From contig NZ_JAJQYA010000035.1 in the NCBI RefSeq assembly GCF_021729155.1, positions 1-55,558 of the forward strand: a stretch of DNA of 55,558 bases, in the 5' to 3' direction. The stretch comes from Membranihabitans marinus (GTDB taxonomy: Bacteria; Bacteroidota; Bacteroidia; Chitinophagales; Saprospiraceae). The notes beneath the pieces were generated by a model. It saw only the letters and a program-made list of their open reading frames with translations. It was not told the origin of the DNA and did no database searches. How positions within the stretch are numbered: the stretch's first letter is position 1; every line of letters starts with the position of its first letter. This document shows, piece by piece, positions 11,401 to 20,100 of the stretch. Both the position numbers and the translations under genes were made by a program.

Positions 11401-13437
11401 ACAATTGCTCTAATCCATAGCTGGGAAAAAGACAACACAGCCCTGGAAACCGACGATATATCGAAGAAAAAAATACATTACTTTTTAACCAATCACCTGG
11501 GGTCTACCGCATTGGAATTGGATGATATGGGAAATGTGATTACATATGAGGAATATTTTCCATATGGTGGCACTTCTTTTATTGCAGGTAGGAATAAGAG
11601 AGAAATTGATTTAAAGGAATATCGCTACTCCGGCAAAGAACGAGATGACTTTACTGGACTATATTATTTCCAATATAGATACTATGCCCATTGGATTGGT
11701 GGTTGGATTAGCCCTGATCCTCTCGGTCCAGAAGACTCTTTAAATTTATTTCTATACGTGCACAACAACCCGATCAATGTTGTGGATATAAATGGGCTGC
11801 AGAGCAACGATCCCAATGATTTAATTCGCGAAGCCTTCACTAGATATAATTTAGCTGTTGTGGGGGTAATTCACCACGAAGGTGGAGGGATGACAGAACT
11901 ATTTGCAGGAACCGTTCTTGAAGCTAGGCTATCAAGCGTTGTTCAAACCAATGTAAGCTTAAGTATTCAACGAAGTGAAACAGGGGAAATCACAGCGGTT
12001 AATTTTCAGACCAATGAATTTGAACGCAATGACTTGGAAACCGTATATAATAGAGAATATGGCAGCTTCGAAATTCGTCCAAGAACGACCCCAATTTTTA
12101 CCGTTATTCCAGAAAGTCCTCCAGAAAACAGACCCAGTCCTAGAAGAAGATCTACTCCACGTACACCTACTCCTCCGACTCCGAGCACGGTAGAGCCAAG
12201 TACAGACCAAGTAGCTCCGGAGGCGGAAAGAGAAGAAACCCCACCCCCTGCGGCACCTGAACCTGAACCAGAACCGGAACCTCCCACACCAGAAGTTCAA
12301 GGTGTGAACGAAACAGCACCTACCAAAGAGATTGGAGCGGCAAGGACTATGGTACAAGAAACGGCCAGACCAACTGCTGGATCAGTCAGTCAAACCGCTA
12401 GACAGAGAGCTGGGATTCCAAGACAATTTACTCCAGGCGAACCTCTAAGAGGTCCGTACAACCTTTGGTCCAATGAACCCGGAGGCGGGTTAGCAGATGC
12501 AGCGAGAAGGCCGGGATACATCATGGAAGATACTGTATTGGAAGATATAGCAGAAGCCACGGCGAGAAGACTGGGTTATACACCTGGAACCGATCCAATT
12601 ACCGGCCCCTATGATGCCAGATACAATCCAAACTTGAATTGGAGAAGTCCTAATTTTAATCAGTCCCACTTCGATGATATATGGCATCCCACCTCCGATT
12701 CACTGGCCATTCGCGCCGGCACATCGATGACACCAGTAACCTCCAACGGATTAGAACCCTGGAGAAATCCACCACATACCAATCCCCAAGGGACTGTTCA
12801 ACTATCGAGGGAAATCCCTAGGATCAACTTAGCCGGTGGACTTATGGGGCAATTTGCTAAAGTCTCCGGCATACTTACCATTGTAGTGTCTAGCGATATT
12901 GAAAATCCCTATGTAAGAACCATTGGAATAGCATCGGGGGCTACAGAATTTGTTGGAGGGTCGGCCTATATGCTCGGAGCAGCGGACTTGGCTGGAGGAT
13001 ATTTCGGTGTAAATGGGGCATCGCGCTTAATGACTTTCGGTAGTGGAGCCGTTCGCGTGGGCGGTGGTGTAGGAATGATAGTGTTGTCGGGATATTCCGG
13101 GGTAGTACATTATCAACAAGGAGAATACGGGGTCTTGGTTGGGGATGGTGCAGGTGTTGGCCTCGGCACGATGATATTGACCAATACGGCAACGGGTCCA
13201 GCTGTCGCCCTTACTGGAACAGCATTGGTAGCCAACTATGCTGGTGACTATGTAGAAAGTAGAGTGACTCCGAAATACGGAAGGACAGCTGGTGTAGTCT
13301 CGGGAACTGCTACTGGATTGGGTATCGGAGCGGCAGTTGGTGGTGGATTGGTAGCTTTTGGCCTGGTATCCAATCCCGTGGGCTGGGGAATCTTAGCCGT
13401 GGGTGGAGTTGCTGGTTTAATAGGTGCTCTTTGGTAA
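5485..13437 (+). CDS. Fused TcB-TcC insecticidal-type toxin (SpvB/VCBS/RHS cocoon with variable C-terminal payload)
   Basis: The 2650-residue protein joins the B and C subunits of an ABC toxin. Residues about 8-330 are the SpvB-like N-terminus (LNHEVNVNSANGSVTGS, LTKGRSGFGP). Residues about 385-665 carry FG-GAP/VCBS-like propeller repeats (LGDFDQDGN, FMDVNADGYAD, MADMTGDGLQD, LFDLDGSG). TcdB middle domains follow, then YD/RHS repeats from about 1450. The RHS core ends near 2073-2105 with ISPDPLGPEDS..NNPI..VD.NGL, the self-cleaving edge in TcC proteins. In known Tc toxins this shell encloses a cleaved effector and docks on TcA. The effector region here is about 545 residues: a variable segment, a Pro/Glu-rich linker (about 2210-2275), a segment with LWSNEPGGG (about 2325) and IWHPTSDSLA (about 2399), and a Gly-rich hydrophobic tail (about 2448-2650). 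No signal peptide, as usual for the family. First gene of the locus. The payload activity is unknown. Confidence 0.9.
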   Translation: MGFEKINIQNLQLNHEVNVNSANGSVTGSVEIPLTKGRSGFGPNLGLNYSSSSRNSAFGLGWSLTGISSITIDTKKGLPRYDGSDNYAFNGVKSILPSLFKSGNEWKHRTEEKPMYWIFYYRAKIEDSFIRFEKWVRKDDGSVHWRTVTGNHIVSIYGIKEGKICNSSKKENIFTWLLEEQYDNLGNAIHYTYKKENTDNVDGQKPSEYQRVKSGNKIDFPQKYIEKISYGNSLPLHPNIPIPPANQWLFEVLFDYGEYDNRPYESTLPANQWAVRQDPFSIYNPGFEIRTYRLCRRILTYHNIPKLSIKPSLTGIFEIEFNENPLGTTIQKFHYIGVRRDLNSGNYSEKSLPSLSFNYTESKPDTSFKPIVKESNINVPHGFNSPNTRFIDLFGEGLPGILTESTNNWYYKHNKGNGIFEKQETVISKPSELKGIYSLGDFDQDGNLNLFTLQGRTAGYYEYNTDRQTWSGFNAFKSIPQVSNAKFMDVNADGYADIVVETTDKLTCYPFKGKEGFGQPFEFAKPQSNGIQYPPTIGDNLPLDYFMADMTGDGLQDQVRIKNGRVEFYPNHGNGQFGSGVLMDNPPVFDYKHSFDASRIRLFDLDGSGTTDIIYLGRGEIKYWYNASGNGFVEGGIIKGLPYIDLLCTAVILDLLGNGSPCLVWSNSLSYAVESPIQYLELTGGVKPRLLKTLDNGMGVTMEIKYGYSGNHYNKSQQKGKPWISKIPSHFPVVDQKILVDHITNSKMATTYQYYDGHYDGNEKSLVCFGRIEQYDVETFDNAALTHEKDYVQPSCTITWLHPGIFGWDSRMTKQFYKKDSNSPLLPPPIFESEIAQSIEEFELGFRCLAGKMVRQELYAVQENGALEENPFSTIQRSYIIRKNQPSSTIHDGSFYAYQSEEIEIAYDGNPNDSKITHQLSLHLDDYGNTTKGLTIAYARNSNLPVLNPLQSKDYITIGLHSFQSINTIDNYQTSILYQSKGFEINHIARNPDEILKWKDVKTHIDTWTNNALSFDKPLAVGGNTMAKLIEWKRTYYWNKTQNDVLPLGQFATIPLIHHEENACFNDSFINQIYNNRVSPNMLSSINEGNYNLLDGYWWQRTEVSHFNGHDKYYSLDKIEKHQGIFTIYSYDDYFLSVVEITDAIGNKNSGLMDYNIVEPYRLVDANDNVSEVMYDALGIPVITTHHGTVLHNGGIEPYGYSPIDMYNIRNDESFDNIIANPELYIQNAAAFHFYDFNSIPLRSISLTRENLLHDGKGNQANTAVIQIDLEYQDGLGRIIQHKRKVEPGPAIQKNQDGSVNTDAGGEIILVHHNIRWLASGHVVYNNKELPVRQFEPFFSGNHLFEDDTELENYGVSIQQYYDAVGRMYRSDFPDSTFLEIVSSPWEIKYYDQNDTVDRSLYKVFREILPADSPEKLALDKSLAHKETPTITEFDPLGREITKIETNNNATIRKIETQYDVRNNPVKITDPRGLIAFQYKRDMMGRLLYEDSMDSGEKWSFPNHDGEIIHLWDSRNIHQRIQYDGLNRVTDIHVEGGLGLNQITEKFVYGEDVVIAQAKEKNLRGRLVIHYDQTGIQEVKLAAPGNSPLLIHRKFLDQYINEPDWSIPGNVGLSADIYSSLYEYDGLGRTIVRGLPDQTTCQYVFNRGGGLQKILVSTADNVLTNVEILKDSSMDAKGMKQEILLGNDVKIDYTYDSETFRMKRLRSRKTTGTVRTYQDIHYTYDPMGNLIHLLDEAQQPNAANPHVIEGLNVSAHSEFEYDALYQIKSAKGRVHQALLQNDYADRSREIGLPANWGKGSRHITLNNGGAIERYTRTYEYDESGNIKTIKHSGASQNWTNHLWTSATSNRSLPLLNMNGVVIANPESRFDANGNCIFMPHLRKMEWNYRNNISKVVVIDRSAQGKPNDEEYYVYGGDGKRLRKITQRLVDIANDTIELTEKVYFDGCETKTIKRGGIEILKRYTSTVGDGDHTIALIHSWEKDNTALETDDISKKKIHYFLTNHLGSTALELDDMGNVITYEEYFPYGGTSFIAGRNKREIDLKEYRYSGKERDDFTGLYYFQYRYYAHWIGGWISPDPLGPEDSLNLFLYVHNNPINVVDINGLQSNDPNDLIREAFTRYNLAVVGVIHHEGGGMTELFAGTVLEARLSSVVQTNVSLSIQRSETGEITAVNFQTNEFERNDLETVYNREYGSFEIRPRTTPIFTVIPESPPENRPSPRRRSTPRTPTPPTPSTVEPSTDQVAPEAEREETPPPAAPEPEPEPEPPTPEVQGVNETAPTKEIGAARTMVQETARPTAGSVSQTARQRAGIPRQFTPGEPLRGPYNLWSNEPGGGLADAARRPGYIMEDTVLEDIAEATARRLGYTPGTDPITGPYDARYNPNLNWRSPNFNQSHFDDIWHPTSDSLAIRAGTSMTPVTSNGLEPWRNPPHTNPQGTVQLSREIPRINLAGGLMGQFAKVSGILTIVVSSDIENPYVRTIGIASGATEFVGGSAYMLGAADLAGGYFGVNGASRLMTFGSGAVRVGGGVGMIVLSGYSGVVHYQQGEYGVLVGDGAGVGLGTMILTNTATGPAVALTGTALVANYAGDYVESRVTPKYGRTAGVVSGTATGLGIGAAVGGGLVAFGLVSNPVGWGILAVGGVAGLIGALW

Positions 13438-13457
13438 AAGTAAATGGAATAAAAAAT

Positions 13458-14078
13458 ATGACACCATCATTTTCAACCATATTATCCACCGTTCAAGACC
13501 TTGAATCTATATTCAATCGTGTGCGGTATAAGTTGCTCAACAATCCAACGGAAGCATCAGCTAAACTCGGAGAGGTGTTGGGAGAATTAGGCCATATTCT
13601 AGAGTTCTTGGAAAAAGAATCTGTGAAATATTTATCCATTTATTTCATGGATGACAAAAGCAATTTCATCGAATGCAGATCTGCTTTGCTTTCACTGGAA
13701 AGTGGTTTTGTAACCATAATGGGATATGAAGCGAGGGGGCATTGCCATAAGATCGGCAATATCTATGACAAATACTTAGATCGGTGGTTTAGCAAAGTAC
13801 TCGATGCCGACGAAGCACAAGAAGTAAGATGGATATTTGAAAGGATAAATTCTGCAGATGACGATATGATTGAAGGCATCAAAGAAATCACCCACTGGCT
13901 TAAAGATGAGTCAGAAGTCATACTGACTTTGGTTGATGATCACAAACTCACAGAAGCCAATGAAAAAATAAAAACAGCTCGAAAGGACATACAACAGACC
14001 CGAAGAAACATAGTAGAAGCACTGGCAGAAATGAAATTACTTCAGGCCAGTTTCATCGTATCGGCGCAAACCATATAA
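13458..14078 (+). CDS. Helical protein of unknown function inside the Tc locus
   Basis: I do not recognise this protein. I chose the ATG at 13458 (206 residues). A TTG at 13431 would add nine residues and overlap the toxin stop by seven bases, so translational coupling is possible either way. The sequence appears almost entirely alpha-helical, acidic, without signal peptide or membrane segment. The C-terminal third (KLTEANEKIKTARKDIQQT onward) looks like a coiled coil. It is wedged between the BC fusion, whose C-terminal payload varies between relatives, and TcA, 34 bases upstream of the latter. That position suits an immunity protein, a payload chaperone, or an assembly or release factor; the sequence alone cannot decide. 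No lysis-gene motifs (holin or endolysin) are seen. Confidence 0.8.
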   Translation: MTPSFSTILSTVQDLESIFNRVRYKLLNNPTEASAKLGEVLGELGHILEFLEKESVKYLSIYFMDDKSNFIECRSALLSLESGFVTIMGYEARGHCHKIGNIYDKYLDRWFSKVLDADEAQEVRWIFERINSADDDMIEGIKEITHWLKDESEVILTLVDDHKLTEANEKIKTARKDIQQTRRNIVEALAEMKLLQASFIVSAQTI

Positions 14079-14111
14079 AGCCCCATACTAAAACTTTAAA
14101 ATGAATAAATC

Positions 14112-17100
14112 ATGAATAAGCAAGAACTTCTCCAACTCGAAAAACTGTCCAACCTTAAACCTGTCGACATTGAAAAGCAGAATACTGCTTTGTTTAGAAA
14201 GTTAAATGACACTGCCAGTCTTAAACTCAAAACCAAGATAGAGGAAAAGCTGAAAGATGCCCATCCAGAAATCATAGCCGGATTAAAAAGAGTTGATTTT
14301 TCAGCCACAAACCTAGGTAAACTAGATGTAAAATCTGTTTTGTCAAAAAATCTATTAAGCGGCAGATTAACCGCTGAAAAAAAGAAAGAATTGGAATCAG
14401 TGGTATCTAAAATTCCCGACCTGGGCAACATTGACAATGTATTGTTACCCGATGTTCCGGTTTTTATCAACCCACTATTCCACAAAGACATTCAAAAAGC
14501 AAAACTGCATCGATTAAATATAACTGCCGGCATTTCGGATGCCAAACTCGATAAGGTATACAGTAAAAATATTAACCTTAACAACCTAGAAGAAGAGAAG
14601 TTAGATAGTCTGGTTCAAGATAAGACCATTACCAAAAAAGAGGCCGAAAAATTGGCTTTGGCTTCCAGCCTCCACAATATTTTGGATGGCAGTTTTGAAT
14701 TGTCAGAAGAAGTTCATAAAAATATAAAATTATCCAGTTTATCCGATCTGGCAAAGATCACTAAAGCAGAATGGAAAAAATGGATTGAAAGCTCAAAAAC
14801 CGTATTGGCCGATGGAATAAGCTCAGATGATTATGCTGACTTTTTAAATAAAAAGATAGAAACACTTTTTCCAGAAATTTCTTTGACATACCATTCATCT
14901 CTGATAAAAACTCCTGAAGTTCAGGAAAGTATCAAAACTATTAAACCATTAATCGACAAGAATAATAATCTCTTTGGACTAGATTCCTTCGATCAATTGG
15001 ACACTACTGGATTATCAATTTCAGAGGTTAAAAAAGTGAAAATAGAATACGAGAAATTACATCGTATGGTAAAAACCAATCCAGGTCTGCAAATCGATGA
15101 GATACTCAACGATAAAAACATTAAAATTGATGACAAAGCCAAGGTCATCAAAGATAGAACCGATCTAATCGACAAATTTATCAAGCAAAATGAAAACATT
15201 AATTTTCTTTCATTGGAATACAAGCACGATAGTGATGATTTAAGACTGCTGAATTTAAATGGATTTACAGCAACAGAAAAAACCATGGTCCTCAACTATA
15301 TCAAGGCACAGCAGCGGGTCTATTCCTTTACTCAAGATGTGGAAGACAGCCAGAAAATCATGGAAGCCGGCTATCATTCTTCCTACCATGTCACTTCGGT
15401 TACTTTAAATGAATTTATTACATCGACTAAACTCGACAAAACCAAGGCCACCTTATATTTTGAAAATGCCCACATGGCCATCATTCGTACAACTGGCATG
15501 ATGGGGTCAATATTGGACATTCTCACTGGCAGTTTCGACTGGACTAGGGTTGGAAACACAGGTCCCACAATAGAAGATTACTTAAGAGAGATTCCTGGTT
15601 ATCAGGACTTGTTTGGGCAATTGGCTTTTTGTGATTGCCAGCATTGTCAATCCATTTATTCTCCAGCTGCCTACTTTGTTGATCTTATGCAATTCGTAGA
15701 ACGATATGTCATAGACAAGCATTTTACCGGTGTTAAATCCAATCACGTACTTAATCTCAAAACTCGAAGACCTGACCTTTGGACTTTGGAATTGACCTGT
15801 GAGAACACGACCACATTAATCCCTTACTTAACCGTTATCAATGAAATTCTCGAATCCTACATTGCTCAAAAGAAAGGTTATGCAGGGGATTTAAACGACA
15901 GAGCCTCAGTAGAAAACTTTGTCTACAAACAAGAAATTGCATTGGAGAAACCGGGACCATGGAAGAACAATCTACATTCTTTTCAACAACCCTTCCATTT
16001 ACCATTGGTTTCTGTACAAACTTATTTGGGGCATTTTGAAAAATCAAGAGAAGATATTGCCAATCTTCTAAAACAAAATCAACTCAACATTTCTAGGGCA
16101 AAATTTAATCTTTCCGATAAAGATTTTCATCTCATCACTACCACCGATATCAGTCCCGCCTTTATACAGAGGGTATATGGTTTAAATTTTACCGTAGTGG
16201 GTGGAAAGATTAAACCCTTTAATGCACAAAATTTGTTGAAGTCAACAGGGTCTGATAGGAAGGAATTAGGCCTTTTATTGAAGACCCTGTTTATAACCAA
16301 TAATGGCAGCGACAACATTGTCATTCAAAGTGAGAAAAAAAGCCCAGAAAGCATACAAAACGACATAGAGAGAATAAAAAATCTCACTTATAGTAGTCTT
16401 GATAGACTGCATCGATTTGTTCGATTAAGAAGTGTAACGAATCTAACCATTGGGGAATTGGACTTGCTTATTGGTATGGTCAGGAATATAGGAATAGCCA
16501 ACGATATCAATCCCGATGCAGTAGAGACCTTAGGCCAGTGGATTAGACTAAAAGAAAAATTAAATATCGGTGTTGAAGAACTGGCAAGTATTGTGCATTT
16601 ACTCCCTGAGATATCCATAAAAGAAGATATTAGACCATTCATGGATCGATTGTTTAACCATGAAGATGTTATTGTCACTGAAGGACTGTATCCCAAAGCA
16701 GCTGTTAGACTTATTCATCCCGCGCTAGCTATCGATCAATCAACGGTTAATGCAGAATTCTCGGCATCGAGGTTATCCTCGGCATTCAACCGATCTGACG
16801 ATGAAATACTGACATTGATTAATCAATTGGCACAGCCTTTGGGCATAGTTTCCCTAAATTCAGTCACCGAAAGTGAAAGAGGATTTTTACTTACTAAAGA
16901 AAATCTATCTCTATTATTCCGACACCATGCCATTGCCGAGTCGGTCAATTTACCATTGACAGATTTTTTCCGATTTATTTTACTTTCTCCTGAATTCCCC
17001 AACGGTTACCTAGAAAATTTTAATCAAATAACTAAATTTTTGGAGCTTCATACATGGTGGAAAACCTCGACTTATTCACTAGACGATTTACACTTAATAC

Positions 17101-20100
17101 TCAAGACAGGCAACGTAGTAGACAGCTCCAGATATATATCGTCAGATGAGGTATCCAAAGAAATAATTCAGACGATATCTGAGGGTAATCAGATGCTGTT
17201 TGCAGATACCGTTTTTTCATTTTTAGATGATATTACGGAAGACCAATCCAAAGAGATAATTAGTCAAAACATTAATGTCATAGAACTCTCCCCAGACGGG
17301 ACAAATTATTGGTTGAAAAAGGAATTCAATCCCAATAGCGCGATAAATCTTCCTGTGGGAATTAGCCTTGCAGAAATCGACCTAAGAAAGGTATTAATAT
17401 CTTATCACAGTCAACATTTAATTCCTTTTCACTTGTCGGGAAAATTAAATTTGACGGAGAATGCCATTGTCAAACTAGCCGAAGCCATAAGTTACGATTT
17501 AAACAATGATGCATTGACACTGGAACTCCAAAACAATACCGATCCATCGGTGGCATTGAAGAGTTTAATCGACGAATTAGTTCCGATTAGTATTTTATTA
17601 AAGGACAAAAAATACAATGACGAGGCTATTGTATACATAGCGGATAATCTACCATCTCTGGGCATAGGCGATATTAAATCATTAAATCTTCAGAATATTC
17701 GCAGCCTCCATTCTTACTCTTCATTTATAAAGACAACAGACGATGGCAGTAATAATGTAGCAGACTTATCCACCGTCATCAACGGATATTCTGCAGTCAA
17801 TCAATATCAAAATGTCGATCAAAAATTATTGGCTCAACAACTGGAGATCGAAGAAAATACTTTACTCGGAATCCACCCTTTGGCAGTCGGTTTTACCCAT
17901 GCCATCCCAGCATTGAATTTTTATCGAAATATTTCAACGGTATGCCAATACATAGGTATTGGAGGCAGCACATTAACTAAAATAATTTCAACTGATTACG
18001 ACATATTGACTGAGGCCAATTTGGAAATTTTAGCGGCTTTCCGCAGCAAATATAAAGATGAGGAAGAAAGGAAAGAGAAATTGGAGAAATATCAAGATAG
18101 TTTATTGGGCAAAAAAAGAGCATCCCTTACCAACTATCTCATACATTCTGGATTCCCACAATTTGAAAACACCAATGACCTCTATCACTATTTTCTTATA
18201 GATACGGAAATGGAAGGCTGTTCGAGAACTTCTCGACTGGTAGCAGCCACCATGAGTTTGCAATTGTACATCCACCGCATTTTACTGAATTTGGAACAAG
18301 ATGGACAAGAGCCCGGTACTGTGGGAAGAATCTACGTTCAACCCGATGATATTCCAAGTGATGAATGGGTGTGGCGGAAAAATTATAGGGTCTGGGAGGC
18401 CAATAGAAAAGTCTTCCTTTACCCGGAAAATTATATAGAACCCGATCTCAGAGATAATAAAACCCCATTATTCAAAGAATTGGAGTCTGAATTGTTACAA
18501 AAAGAAATCAATGCTGATAATGTATTGGATGCTTATGCCAAGTACATGAGAGGGTTTGACGAAGTAGCGCATCTAAAGATTGCAGGTTCCTTTCATGAAA
18601 AAGATGAAGAATCCGCTACCGATGTCCTTCATTTGTTTGGTGTAACTGCAGATGAGCCCCCGATGTACTATTACAGAACAGTAGAAAATTTATATTATTC
18701 AGAAAAAAGAGACGACAGAGGATTAGTTTGGGAGCCCTGGCAGAAAATCAATGTTCAAATTCCGGTGAGAAAGGTAGCCCCCATTACCTACAACGGACGA
18801 CTACATGTTTTTTGGACTCGAATCACCAGCCTTGCCAATACAGTATTTGACAACAATCGGTCAATTTTTACCGGCTATAGCCATAAGGTATCTATAGAAT
18901 TTACGACCCTAAAATTGGATGGGACTTGGACTCCGCCACAAAAATTAAATTTAAAAGAATGTTATCCTTATGAAGGCAACGGCGTTATACAAGATCCATT
19001 GGCAGATCGCTACGAAATAGATGATTTTACGGGATCCTTACACGATGCACTTAGATCATTTCCATTCTTCGATTTTTCAAGTGTCAATGATGCAATTCGA
19101 GAAATGAAAAAACCCAGATATGCCCTGTCTACCCATTATGAGCCAGTAGACGAATATACCTTGCAAGGATTTTTATGGGATCAAGTATACCCTTATGTAG
19201 ACTCCTCAGGTAGGTTGATCATTACCGGTGCGGGATACCAAATGAGAGCCGCTATTGACTTCTACAATCTAAATATCCAAAATAATGGAATACAAATCAG
19301 CAGTTTTACAAACGACCCTGTCCAAGAAACATGGCACTTCGTTAAAGATAAGGTAGCGAAGCGTATAGAAAAATCGGGAAATTCTCTTTACAGAGCATCT
19401 GCACCCAGCATACAACTGTTTGACAATTACGCTTACGGAGCTCTTATTACCAATACGTCAAAATCCAATACCCTACTTAAACGACTTTGGTCTACCAGTA
19501 CATTAGACTATTCCTTTGATCATATAAGTCAGAATAAATTAGCTACTGTTGCTAGTGGAAGTTTGATTCAGACCATAAATGGAGGTTTTAGCGATGCCAT
19601 CATCGATGTAAATGGTGATCTACTTCTTTTGCAAGGTGGTCCAGTTGATGGAAATGGCTTTATATTGAAGCGATTAGGTACTACCCTAAGTGAAACGCTA
19701 ACCAGAACTTTGTTTACCAGCGGAGTGGATACGGCCTTAAATATTGCCACTCAAAAAGCACTCAAAGAATTAAATGCCCCCATAAATCTACCACCGGGAT
19801 CTGGAGTTGAAAACAAGGTCATTACCCAGAAAATAGACTGGAAAGGTGGTTATGGAATTTACTATCGAGAAATATTTTTTCAAATCCCCTTTTTGTTGGC
19901 CAATCATCTCAATAGTCAGGGCAAGTATGCCGATGCTCAAAAGTGGTATCACTACATTTTCAACCCTGGTGCCAATGAAATCATCACCTTCCCAGCAGGT
20001 GCTACGCCAGCTCAAAAGAAAAAAATGGAATTGGATCGAAACTGGCAATACCTAGAATTCCGAGAAATCGACGCCCAAACTTTAAGGGAGCAGCTCAACG

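Noticed and set aside
11959-12357. Long minus-strand frames rich in Gly/Ser/Arg opposite the toxin's proline-rich linker
   Set aside because: They are the antisense reading of Pro/Glu-rich codons in the BC toxin gene, which has overwhelming family support on the plus strand.
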